A stretch of 5,129 nt of DNA. Source: Acidobacteriota bacterium (GTDB lineage: Bacteria; Acidobacteriota; Blastocatellia; Pyrinomonadales; Pyrinomonadaceae). Every line of letters begins with the position of its first letter. The stretch's first letter is position 1. Location of the stretch: positions 6,441 to 11,569 of the forward strand of contig QHXL01000137.1 in NCBI GenBank assembly GCA_003222935.1, written 5' to 3'. The notes beneath the pieces were generated by a model. It was not told where the DNA came from. It was given only the letters and a program-made list of their open reading frames with translations, and searched no databases. Positions 1-5,129 of this stretch are shown piece after piece. Position numbers and translations under genes: made by a program.

Positions 1-194
1 TAATCAAGCGTGGCGTCGGCATCGCCAAGTTTTTCGAGGCTACCGGAGAGGGAAGCCTGTTGGTATTGAAGATAGGCAAGTCGCGAAACGCGCGGACTAT
101 CAACCGGAAGTAACAACGCGCTGCCGTTTAGCTCGACGATCTCCTTATGGATTCGCTCGAGCTCGATTACGTAGTCAGTTCTTTTGGTGTTCAT
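1..194 (-). CDS. Probable TPR-like helical-repeat protein, N-terminal 64 codons (3' end beyond window)
   Basis: An open frame starts at ATG (194-192) and runs without a stop to the left edge, so only the N-terminus is visible. A Shine-Dalgarno-like AGGGA lies 5 bases upstream (200-204), which supports this start. There is no signal peptide, so the product is probably cytoplasmic. Residues about 5-23 are charged and helix-prone. Residues about 35-64, beginning SPRVSRLAYLQYQQASLSG and ending in GDADATLD, have the small-residue/aromatic spacing of a tetratricopeptide-type helical hairpin; this is my pattern recognition, not a profile match. The gene begins 50 bases after the last base of the DUF4331 stop codon on the same strand, with no terminator seen between, so co-transcription is likely. 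A protein-binding or scaffold role for the DUF4331 partner is inference. It could be another all-helical protein. Confidence 0.6.
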   Translation of the reverse strand, partial: MNTKRTDYVIELERIHKEIVELNGSALLLPVDSPRVSRLAYLQYQQASLSGSLEKLGDADATLD

Positions 195-244
195 TGAGAT
201 CCCTGTTTACGAAATCGGAGTGAGGCTTCGGACCGATCAGCGGA

Positions 245-1813
245 TCACCACGGATCTGCTAAATAAGGAAAGTCGCTAAGAAACTCTTTGTCGTTCTTCA
301 TTGGATTCGGCACCGTCTTGGGCACGATTGGCACGCTGTTCCAAAGAGATGGATCGTTAAGCAACTCGATGTGATATTTCTTCCCGTTCAACTCTGCTTC
401 CATATCAAGGAACATGGAAAGAAAACGCGTCGCGACCTGATCTTCGAGACGACGACCAAAAGGCCAAGTACCAGTCGTGTCCATATCAATCGCAGCTACG
501 TTGGGTATGAAAATTTCGACAGGACGACGCAGCGGAATGTTCAGTCCTTTGGGATTCCAGCTATCGTCGGGCATGTTGAGCCTTTGGAATAGAGTCTTCT
601 TAACGCGGGGAAATGCCGTGGTGACTAGCGAGTATGTCTTGTGAACTGAAACGGGCGAGTTGTCGTGGTCGAAAGATGTTTTTAAACCGAGCGCGCTGAT
701 CGACGGTCCAAAGCCCCAACCGAGGTGGGCCAGTCGTTTGATAAAGTGTGGACCGAGCCAGAAGTTATTGGCCCCGAGCTGGCGATTGTCTTCACGCTCG
801 CTGAGCGCCGCGTCGGCGAACGGCTGTCCATCTGTATCGATTAGCTTGTACCTCTTCAACTCATCGTCGAGTTTTAACTGGCCAATGAGAGCGATTGGAT
901 GTTCCAGCCAGAATGGATGATCGGGGATGGTCTCGATCTTTTCGGCCGCCTTGAGCACCCAACTCTCGCCCCAGGCATTAACGATGCGGTCATGCTGCGG
1001 CGAAGCGGTTATAAACGCGAGCGGAATCTCGAGAATGATCGCGTTGACGTTGATTCCGGCCTGGCAATCCCTGCCGCTGTAAACGAAACGGAAATTACCG
1101 TTTGCATCTTTGAAGAACTTGTCGCCGCTCCAGGTGAGGGGACCGGGCGGTAGTTCACGTTTGTTGTCATGGTATCCCCACTCGGGATCGTTGGGATCAA
1201 AGTTGAAAAGGTGATTGCCTTCGAGTTCCAGAAGGGTCTTGGGGATCTCCAACTCGCGTGATCCGGCCATTGTGTGGGGCACGCGATAGAACTGTGGCGC
1301 ATAGTTGATTGAACGAAAGAAACCGGTCAGGTCGTTGAAAAAAGCGTCGTCACGACCGCCGATGTAGGCTTTGATAGCGTGACCGTCAGGGGTGTCGATT
1401 GTCGTGACTGTGTTGGTGTCGATGACGGTCGAAAAACTCGCTCCCGGGAAGTCGATGAACTTCACCGTGGCGAGCTGGCTCTGGTCGACAGTGACGCGAA
1501 TCTCTGATGCTTTAGACGGTCCAAGAAATCTTTCCTTGATCGCATCGAAATACCTGAGCAGCCCCTTCAGCGTGTGCTCATCCTCGCCCAGGCCCGAAAC
1601 TCTTGGGTCAGGAGAGATCTGAATTCGGTAGAGCATGTCGGTGTCGAAAACACCGGCCGATGGTATCGAGGCAAAAGTGAGTGCGATTACTACCTTCTCG
1701 CCGCCGTCAGTATTGGAACTGGGGAAGCCAAAAAGGTCATAAAGATCGGCCGCGCTGATGTCGATATCAGAAAAGATTGAATTGACCGAGTTAGGGTCAT
1801 TATGGTCAGCCAT
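245..1813 (-). CDS. DUF4331-family protein, 522 aa, no signal peptide
   Basis: I recognise the DUF4331 pattern, a family of unknown biochemical function. Hallmarks in order are: an Asp-rich N-terminus with DISAADLYDLFGFPS (about 18-32); a hydrophobic strand and DTDMLYRIQISPDP (57-70); the IGGRDDAFF motif (151-159) that matches the family's G-x-RDDPFF signature; GINVNAIILEIP (253-264), matching the G-x-NV...LE-x-P block; and IVNAWGESW (277-285). The C-terminal part (about 290-522) has no motif I recognise. No signal peptide or membrane segment is visible, although many family members are secreted, so this one may be cytoplasmic. I chose ATG 1813 because GGAGG lies 8 bases upstream and the protein then begins MADHNDPN; a GTG at 1831 would add 6 residues but has no comparable ribosome site. 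A TPR-like gene follows downstream in the same orientation, suggesting an operon. The family call is fairly secure; the function is unknown. Confidence 0.87.
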   Translation of the reverse strand: MADHNDPNSVNSIFSDIDISAADLYDLFGFPSSNTDGGEKVVIALTFASIPSAGVFDTDMLYRIQISPDPRVSGLGEDEHTLKGLLRYFDAIKERFLGPSKASEIRVTVDQSQLATVKFIDFPGASFSTVIDTNTVTTIDTPDGHAIKAYIGGRDDAFFNDLTGFFRSINYAPQFYRVPHTMAGSRELEIPKTLLELEGNHLFNFDPNDPEWGYHDNKRELPPGPLTWSGDKFFKDANGNFRFVYSGRDCQAGINVNAIILEIPLAFITASPQHDRIVNAWGESWVLKAAEKIETIPDHPFWLEHPIALIGQLKLDDELKRYKLIDTDGQPFADAALSEREDNRQLGANNFWLGPHFIKRLAHLGWGFGPSISALGLKTSFDHDNSPVSVHKTYSLVTTAFPRVKKTLFQRLNMPDDSWNPKGLNIPLRRPVEIFIPNVAAIDMDTTGTWPFGRRLEDQVATRFLSMFLDMEAELNGKKYHIELLNDPSLWNSVPIVPKTVPNPMKNDKEFLSDFPYLADPW

Positions 1814-1821
1814 GAGGTGGC

Positions 1822-1826
1822 CCTCC
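1822..1826 (-). promoter_or_regulatory. Ribosome binding site of the DUF4331 gene (decides start)
   Basis: GGAGG on the minus strand stands 8 bases before ATG 1813, an optimal Shine-Dalgarno placement. It lies inside the possible 6-residue extension from GTG 1831, which argues that the ATG is the true start. The segment GAGGGCCACCTC could fold into a 4-bp hairpin that hides part of the site; this may be chance. Confidence 0.7.
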
Positions 1827-1893
1827 GACACTCAGGAGTGTTTAAAAGCGGACGTTGTGCGACTCGATCAGTTAGGCGGGGGAAGCGAGGAGT

Positions 1894-1921
1894 TAACTAA
1901 ACACTGATCAGGATGTTTCAA
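1894..1921 (-). promoter_or_regulatory. Weak candidate promoter for the DUF4331 operon
   Basis: On the minus strand, TTGAAA (1921-1916, five of six matches to TTGACA) is followed after 16 bases by TAGTTA (1899-1894), a poor -10. It would give a leader of about 75 bases before ATG 1813. The -10 match is weak and sigma consensus may differ in this phylum, so this is only a candidate. Confidence 0.22.
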
Positions 1922-1962
1922 ATTGCGGGCGGATTTTACCAGCGGGTTATTGGTGAGGCAAT

Positions 1963-2056
1963 AGTCAGTACCGAGATGCCGCATCGTCCGGTCGGGATAA
2001 AGACCGGCGCCGTATTGGTAACGTTGACCCGACGATACCGAGTATTGGTACTGACT
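1963..2056. repeat. 94-base palindromic REP-like element, copy 1
   Basis: The tips are a perfect 10-base inverted repeat, AGTCAGTACC (1963-1972) and GGTACTGACT (2047-2056). Further in, the arms pair imperfectly (ATCGTCCGGTC against GACCCGACGAT). A separate perfect 6-bp stem, CCGGTC with GACCGG, sits at 1988-2007 with an 8-base loop. The element has the same total length as the copy at 4599-4692. Aligned without gaps, the 31-base left arms agree at 23 positions and the right arms at 25, while the 32-base centres are essentially unrelated. This indicates a dispersed family of non-coding palindromes of the REP/MITE kind. No transposase is present and no target-site duplication is visible. Confidence 0.8.
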
Positions 2057-2087
2057 CTTTCTCTTACTTTTACATGATGAAACATTC

Positions 2088-2192
2088 AACCTGCGAAGCA
2101 GGTGCAAGCATAAAGCCTGGGGTGGAGCGAGGCTTTGCGAGCGAAACCCCAGGAACGCTTGCGAATAATAATGAAAGCCCGCGGAGCGGGCG
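2088..2192 (+). repeat. Multi-hairpin repeat unit, copy A (105 bases)
   Basis: The unit contains three hairpins in order. The first is ACCTGC-GAA-GCAGGT (2089-2103). The second has CCTGGGGT pairing with ACCCCAGG around a loop containing GAGCGAGGCTTTGCGAGCG. The third is GCCCGC-GGA-GCGGGC (2177-2191). A 22-base linker of variable sequence precedes the third. An inverted copy lies 33 bases away (2226-2329). The AAGCATAAAGCCTGGGGTGG...GCGAGCG core is identical in both copies over 40 bases. It resembles bacterial REP/BIME-type intergenic elements, and I see no coding content. Transcribed, it could form RNA hairpins. Confidence 0.8.
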
Positions 2193-2225
2193 ACAGGCAT
2201 TGCGAGTACGTATGGGTGGGTCTAC

Positions 2226-2329
2226 CGCCCGCTTCGCGGGCTGAAAACCTTTGAACATATTGACCCTGGGTTGCGCTCGCAAAGCCTCGCTCCACCCCAG
2301 GCTTTATGCTTCCACGCGCTTCGCGCGTT
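2226..2329 (-). repeat. Multi-hairpin repeat unit, copy B (inverted, 104 bases)
   Basis: Read on the minus strand, this copy matches copy A in order and spacing: a hairpin ACGCGC-GAA-GCGCGT (2328-2314), the shared 40-base core, AACCCAGG, a 22-base linker unrelated to that of copy A, and GCCCGC-GAA-GCGGGC. It is one base shorter because one C is missing from the ACCCC run. The first hairpin differs from copy A at two base pairs, both changed on both sides so that pairing is kept. Together the copies form a large inverted repeat around a 33-base spacer and end about 80 bases before the ABC ATPase start. Confidence 0.8.
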
Positions 2330-2366
2330 GGTACCGTGGAAAAACAGTTATTGTTGGCTCATAGGA

Positions 2367-2395
2367 TTGGCAAACATTCGCCCTCGTTGTAATCT
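2367..2395 (+). promoter_or_regulatory. Probable promoter of the ABC exporter operon
   Basis: TTGGCA (2367-2372, five of six to TTGACA), a 17-base spacer and TAATCT (2390-2395, keeping the key TA...T positions) form a sigma70-like promoter. Transcription would begin around 2402, leaving a leader of roughly 9 bases before ATG 2411. That leader has no Shine-Dalgarno sequence, only a pyrimidine-rich stretch. Confidence 0.45.
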
Positions 2396-2410
2396 CCCCG
2401 TGCTCTTTTT

Positions 2411-3382
2411 ATGGCGACCCAAACATCATCAACAGAACAATCAGTTTCACCGGCAACCCAACGGGTCGCTTTGCGTTGCGAAGGGCTGGTGAAGCGTTTT
2501 GCCGATGTGACGGCGGTCAACGGCTTGGACCTGGAAGTGTTTGCCGGGGAGTGCTTCGGTTTGCTTGGTCCAAATGGCGCCGGAAAGACAACCACAGTAG
2601 AAATACTCGAAGGCCTAACACCTGCGGATGAAGGTAAAGTTGAACTCCTGGGCCAACAATGGAACTCCAACGATGAGCGCGCGCTTCGCGAGCGTATCGG
2701 TGTGCAATTGCAGGAAACACAACTCGCCGAGAAGGTCACCGTTATCGAGACTCTGCGGCTATTTCGCAGTTTCTATAAACGCGGTCACTCTATCGACGAA
2801 GTCATTCAAACTGTCGCTCTTGAAGAGAAACGAGACGCACGTGTCGGAAAACTTTCAGGCGGTCAAAAACAGAGACTTGCAGTTGCTTGCGCTTTAGTCG
2901 GTGATCCTGAACTACTGTTTCTCGATGAGCCAACCACGGGTCTGGATCCGCAAGCCCGGCTGTCGCTGTGGGACGTGGTTGATAAATTCCGCAAGGGAGG
3001 CGGCACCATCCTCCTGACTACTCACTACATGGAAGAGGCGACTCGTCTTTGCGATCGTGTGGCAATCATGGACCACGGTAAAATCATCGCCCTGGGAACG
3101 CCGCTCGAGTTGATTGAATCGCTTGGCGCGGACCAGATAATCGAGTTCCGCGTGACAAGCCCAATTCCGGAAGGTGCGCTGACAGGTCTGCCAGCCGTTA
3201 CTCATTTGCACAGACGGGGAGAAGATTACTCGCTGACTGTTAGGGAAATGGGTGTCGCGTTGCCGGCATTGCTGGCCGAGATCAAACGGCGACAGTCAGA
3301 ACTCGTTTCACTAACAACGCACGAGGCGACCCTCGAAGATGTTTTTGTCAGTCTGACGGGAAGGATGTTGCGTGAGACGTAA
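2411..3382 (+). CDS. ABC-2 type exporter ATP-binding protein (DrrA/CcmA-like, DUF4162-type C-terminus)
   Basis: This cytoplasmic ATPase of 323 residues powers the permease encoded next. All catalytic motifs are intact: Walker A GPNGAGKTT (53-61), Q-loop LQETQL (Q101), signature LSGGQ (148-152), Walker B LLFLDEP (168-174, with D172 and E173), D-loop GLDP (177-180) and switch H205 in TTHYMEEA. About 20 residues of Ser/Thr/Gln-rich extension precede the domain. The tail (about 240-323) ends in TTHEATLEDVFVSLTGR, the pattern of the DUF4162 domain found in drug, antibiotic and gliding-type ABC-2 ATPases. The start is ATG 2411 because an in-frame stop at 2390-2392 leaves no earlier ATG; no Shine-Dalgarno is seen, and the inferred leader is only about 9 bases. 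The family is clear. The substrate is unknown, and multidrug, lipid or polysaccharide export are all possible. Confidence 0.93.
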   Translation: MATQTSSTEQSVSPATQRVALRCEGLVKRFADVTAVNGLDLEVFAGECFGLLGPNGAGKTTTVEILEGLTPADEGKVELLGQQWNSNDERALRERIGVQLQETQLAEKVTVIETLRLFRSFYKRGHSIDEVIQTVALEEKRDARVGKLSGGQKQRLAVACALVGDPELLFLDEPTTGLDPQARLSLWDVVDKFRKGGGTILLTTHYMEEATRLCDRVAIMDHGKIIALGTPLELIESLGADQIIEFRVTSPIPEGALTGLPAVTHLHRRGEDYSLTVREMGVALPALLAEIKRRQSELVSLTTHEATLEDVFVSLTGRMLRET

Positions 3383-3386
3383 CTAA

Positions 3387-3549
3387 ATTTCAGATTGGAG
3401 ATTTCAGATTGCAGATTGTTACTGGTTGGCGGAACCCGTCAGATCATTGGCGATCTCTGGCTCAAGCCACGACAGGCTGAAGCATATCGGACACTAAGTT
3501 GAATCTGCGAAAGCTTCCAATCTGAATTCTGCAATCTTAAATCTGAAAT
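3387..3549. repeat. Inverted-arm element with 7-base tandem repeats, inside the ABC operon
   Basis: The outer 22 bases (3387-3408 and 3528-3549) are inverted repeats with 19 matches. Both arms read in 7-base steps. The left arm is ATTTCAG-ATTGGAG, then ATTTCAG-ATTGCAG (3387-3414). The right arm on the minus strand is ATTTCAG-ATTTAAG, then ATTGCAG-AATTCAG, then ATTGGAA (3549-3515). The centre of about 100 bases is unrelated and has a small TGGCT/AGCCA hairpin (3458-3469). The element starts 5 bases after the ATPase stop and ends 5 bases before the permease start, so it fills nearly the whole gap. It has the form of a MITE-like or heptamer-repeat element; no transposase is present. Confidence 0.7.
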
Positions 3550-3554
3550 AGCTT

Positions 3555-4592
3555 ATGAATCCTCTAATCGAACTGACCTTGACTCGGGTGCGCGAGTTTC
3601 TGCGCGAAAGAGAAGCCGTGTTCTGGGTCTTCATCTTTCCAGTGTTGATGACCTTTGCACTGGGCATCGCTTTTCGCAACACCGCACCTGACAAAACATT
3701 TGTAGCTATCGAAGGTGATGCATCAAATCCGCGGGTGAGCGAACTTGCAAATTTTCTCGCGCACTCTCCCGAAATCAGCTCATCTGTCGTAACTCCTGAC
3801 GAGGCCGCGAGGTCGCTGCGAAGCGGGAAGATAGCGATAGTGATTCAACCTAATGGTGATTCTTACTCCCTGCGTTTCGATCCTACCAGGCCGGAAAGTC
3901 GCACTGCCCGACTCATAGTTGACGATGTTCTACAGCGCGCCAGAGGCAGAAATGACGTTGTGCAGATAGGAGAACAAAGAATCACAGAAACCGGCGCGAG
4001 GTACGTCGACTTTCTTGTTCCGGGTTTGATTGGGATGAACCTGATGGGGAGCGGCTTGTGGGGATTGGGATTTACGATCGTAATCGCACGCTCACGAAAA
4101 ATACTCAAGCGTTTTGCCGCGACACCCATGCGGCGTTCGCATTATCTGCTTTCGTTTATGCTTTCGCGCTTGGTGTTTCTGTTTCTTGAAGTGGCGGCAG
4201 TTGTTCTATTCGCGTGGCTTGCCTTTGGTTTTACCGTGCGGGGCTCGTGGCTCACAGTTTTCCTCATCACCTTGCTCGGGGGCTTCACTTTTTCTGGTAT
4301 AGGATTGCTCGTTGCTGCTAGACCGACGACGATTGAAGGCGTGTCGGGCTTGATGAATTTTATTATGCTTCCGATGTGGTTACTTTCCGGGACATTCTTT
4401 TCGTCAGAGAGATTTCCGAGCGTACTTCAGCCCTTCATCAAGGCGCTGCCACTCACTGCACTCAACACACTTTTGCGAGCCGTGATGAACGAAGGAGCAC
4501 CGCTTTGGACCAACTGGATGCACGTCGCGATCTTGTTGGGGTGGCTACTCGTCAGCTTTGTTGTGGCGCTAAAGATCTTTAAGTGGCAGTGA
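3555..4592 (+). CDS. ABC-2 type transporter permease, 345 aa, six predicted membrane helices
   Basis: This is the inner-membrane channel subunit of the exporter. An amphipathic N-terminal stretch (1-20) leads into helix 1 (about 22-40). A soluble domain of roughly 110 residues (about 42-150), probably extracytoplasmic, follows. Five more hydrophobic segments lie at about 153-177, 198-222, 232-254, 263-283 and 320-340. The loop RSRKILKRFAATPMRRSHYL (179-198) is the basic cytoplasmic coupling segment typical of ABC-2 permeases, and MLPMWLLSGTFFSSERFP (271-288) matches the conserved P-x-x-x-SG-x-FFP-type block near helix 5. Length and topology fit the DrrB/NodJ-like ABC-2 group. The gene lies 172 bases after the ATPase gene on the same strand, unusually far for such pairs because a repeat element fills the gap. 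No good Shine-Dalgarno precedes ATG 3555; the sequence before it is mostly the repeat end. The substrate is unknown. Confidence 0.9.
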   Translation: MNPLIELTLTRVREFLREREAVFWVFIFPVLMTFALGIAFRNTAPDKTFVAIEGDASNPRVSELANFLAHSPEISSSVVTPDEAARSLRSGKIAIVIQPNGDSYSLRFDPTRPESRTARLIVDDVLQRARGRNDVVQIGEQRITETGARYVDFLVPGLIGMNLMGSGLWGLGFTIVIARSRKILKRFAATPMRRSHYLLSFMLSRLVFLFLEVAAVVLFAWLAFGFTVRGSWLTVFLITLLGGFTFSGIGLLVAARPTTIEGVSGLMNFIMLPMWLLSGTFFSSERFPSVLQPFIKALPLTALNTLLRAVMNEGAPLWTNWMHVAILLGWLLVSFVVALKIFKWQ

Positions 4593-4593
4593 A

Positions 4594-4697
4594 GTAACAG
4601 TCAGTATCGTAACGCGGTAGCGTCGGGTCGTCTCATAATCAGGATCCACCCTGCAACAAACGACCCGACGCTACCGCCTTACGGTACTGACTGTTAC
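4594..4697. repeat. Palindromic REP-like element, copy 2; possible bidirectional terminator
   Basis: Two 37-base arms (4594-4630 and 4661-4697) pair at 35 positions around a 30-base centre. The tips read GTAACAGTCAGTA and TACTGACTGTTAC, and the inner arms GCGGTAGCGTCGGGTCG and its complement. The 94-base core (4599-4692) is the same length and family as the element at 1963-2056, with GTAAC/GTTAC added outside. It begins one base after the permease stop codon and ends 22 bases before the stop of the converging gene. A long GC-rich stem between convergent genes could halt transcription from both sides. No T-run follows the stem, so a classic intrinsic terminator is not shown. Confidence 0.85.
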
Positions 4698-4719
4698 CTC
4701 ACTCAGAACCGCTTGGTAG

Positions 4720-5129
4720 TCACTCCTTCTTAAACAACGCGAACTTCCACGACACACCTTCCTGATTGGTGCCGCTACCTTTGATCACGCTACCTTCCAG
4801 CGTTCCCTGCAAGACTGAATAAGAGTTGCCGACAACTATTTGAACGCTGTCGCCTGCCTGCTTCCAGGTTCCCTTAACGGTACGCGGTTCGGTGACGCCG
4901 TTCTGCATAACGTTGATGATGTACTGAAGCTGGCCTTCTTTCAGGAACTTCATCGTGTACTCACCACTCTCGGGACTGTTCCCGGTCCAGGTACTTCCTT
5001 CGAGCGATGACGTCGGCGCCTCGGGCGCTTTCATTTCGATCGACGTGTCCCTGCCTGGAGCATTCGTCTGAGTCGTCATATCTGGTACATAAGGTTGCGA
5101 CGCCAGCGCCTTCGCATCGCGTACTGAGA
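4720..5129 (-). CDS. Small beta-rich, possibly lipocalin-like protein, C-terminal 135 residues (5' end beyond window)
   Basis: The frame is open from the right edge to TGA at 4722-4720, with 135 residues visible. A methionine at 5079 would give 119 residues, but no ribosome site precedes it and the frame continues upstream with ordinary residues (SVRDAKALASQPYVPD), so the true start is probably outside the window. The first 40 residues are Pro/Thr/Ser/Ala-rich and look like a flexible linker, perhaps after an unseen lipoprotein or membrane anchor. From LEGSTWTG to the end, alternating short strands (YTMKFL, QLQYIINVM, VKGTWKQAGDSVQIVV, VIKGSGTN, VSWKFALFKK) suggest a small beta-barrel. The repeated G-x-W and N-x-x-G-x-x-W pattern recalls lipocalin-like domains, but I cannot name a family. 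It converges with the ABC operon across the palindromic element. Confidence 0.6.
   Translation of the reverse strand, partial: SVRDAKALASQPYVPDMTTQTNAPGRDTSIEMKAPEAPTSSLEGSTWTGNSPESGEYTMKFLKEGQLQYIINVMQNGVTEPRTVKGTWKQAGDSVQIVVGNSYSVLQGTLEGSVIKGSGTNQEGVSWKFALFKKE

Larger units (their letters stand above)
1814..2410. other. Gene-free divergent region between DUF4331 gene and ABC operon
   Basis: This stretch of almost 600 bases separates two divergent transcription units. From left to right it holds the ribosome site and leader of the DUF4331 gene, about 130 bases with only a weak promoter candidate, a 94-base palindromic element (1963-2056), a 31-base AT-rich gap, two inverted copies of a multi-hairpin unit (2088-2192 and 2226-2329), and the promoter and very short leader of the ABC operon. 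Open frames here translate the repeats themselves: a similar peptide containing SLAPPQALC appears from both copies of the hairpin unit. I treat none of them as genes. Confidence 0.75.

Noticed and set aside
371..1780. Several plus-strand open frames of 68-86 codons and one further minus-strand frame of 97 codons (1009-1302) inside the DUF4331 gene
   Set aside because: All overlap a single long frame with recognisable DUF4331 motifs, and none has independent support.
1814..1831. GTG at 1831 as start of the DUF4331 protein
   Set aside because: The GGAGG ribosome site lies between it and ATG 1813 and is correctly spaced only for the ATG.
1868..2295. Overlapping minus-strand open frames of 69-110 codons in the divergent region
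   Set aside because: They translate the palindromic and hairpin repeats. The same SLAPPQALC-type peptide arises from both inverted repeat copies, and no conserved domain or ribosome site is seen.
2088..2329. CRISPR array or tRNA-like structures among the hairpins
   Set aside because: There are only two copies in inverted orientation, with no regular spacers and no cloverleaf or anticodon arm.
2271..2492. Plus-strand open frame of 73 codons entering the ABC ATPase gene
   Set aside because: It begins inside hairpin copy B and overlaps the well-supported ATPase in another frame.
2359..2739. Minus-strand open frame of 126 codons opposite the ATPase start
   Set aside because: It lies antisense to the Walker A region of a clear ABC ATPase and has low-complexity Ser/Arg composition, typical of a shadow frame.
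3494..3694. Minus-strand open frame of 66 codons over the heptamer element and permease start
   Set aside because: Its C-terminal half is a translation of the heptamer arm and the rest is antisense to the permease.
1963..4697. Composite transposon with the two palindromes as ends
   Set aside because: The enclosed genes are an ordinary exporter, no transposase is present, and no target-site duplication flanks the pair. Two independent copies of a dispersed repeat explain it better.
5077..5079. ATG at 5079 as the true start of the beta-rich protein
   Set aside because: No Shine-Dalgarno precedes it and the frame stays open to the window edge, so it is more likely internal. I cannot exclude it fully.

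Overview
The window looks like a chromosomal segment from a bacterium of moderate GC content, most plausibly an Acidobacteriota member of the Blastocatellia/Pyrinomonadaceae type. That placement is inferred from the style of the intergenic repeats and from the gene types. No rRNA or other phylogenetic marker is present to confirm it.

Layout. On the minus strand at the left are two genes in probable operon order. A DUF4331-family protein (1813 down to 245) is followed after 47 bases by the first 64 codons of a probable helical-repeat (TPR-like) protein, which runs off the left edge. A gene-free stretch of almost 600 bases (1814-2410) comes next. It is packed with palindromic repeats and ends in a probable promoter. 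On the plus strand is a two-gene ABC-2 type exporter: an ATPase with a C-terminal DUF4162-like tail (2411-3382) and a six-helix permease (3555-4592). A 163-base element with heptamer repeats in its arms separates these two genes. At the right edge, on the minus strand, is the C-terminal part of a small beta-rich, possibly lipocalin-like protein (4720 to beyond 5129).

Function. The ATPase and permease should form one exporter: two ATPase subunits energise two permease subunits. Nothing in the window names the substrate. The DUF4331 protein and its TPR-like partner face away from the exporter and have no assigned function.

Most notable content. The window is ordinary in genes but rich in short non-coding elements, with three unrelated families in about 2.7 kb. 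(1) Two 94-base palindromes of identical length, with 31-base arms that align without gaps and with unrelated 32-base centres, bracket the exporter operon. (2) Two copies of a 104/105-base multi-hairpin unit lie head to head; one hairpin shows two compensatory base-pair changes between the copies. (3) An element with 7-base tandem repeats in inverted arms sits inside the exporter operon and ends 5 bases before the permease start codon. I see no defence system, CRISPR array, transposase or RNA gene.
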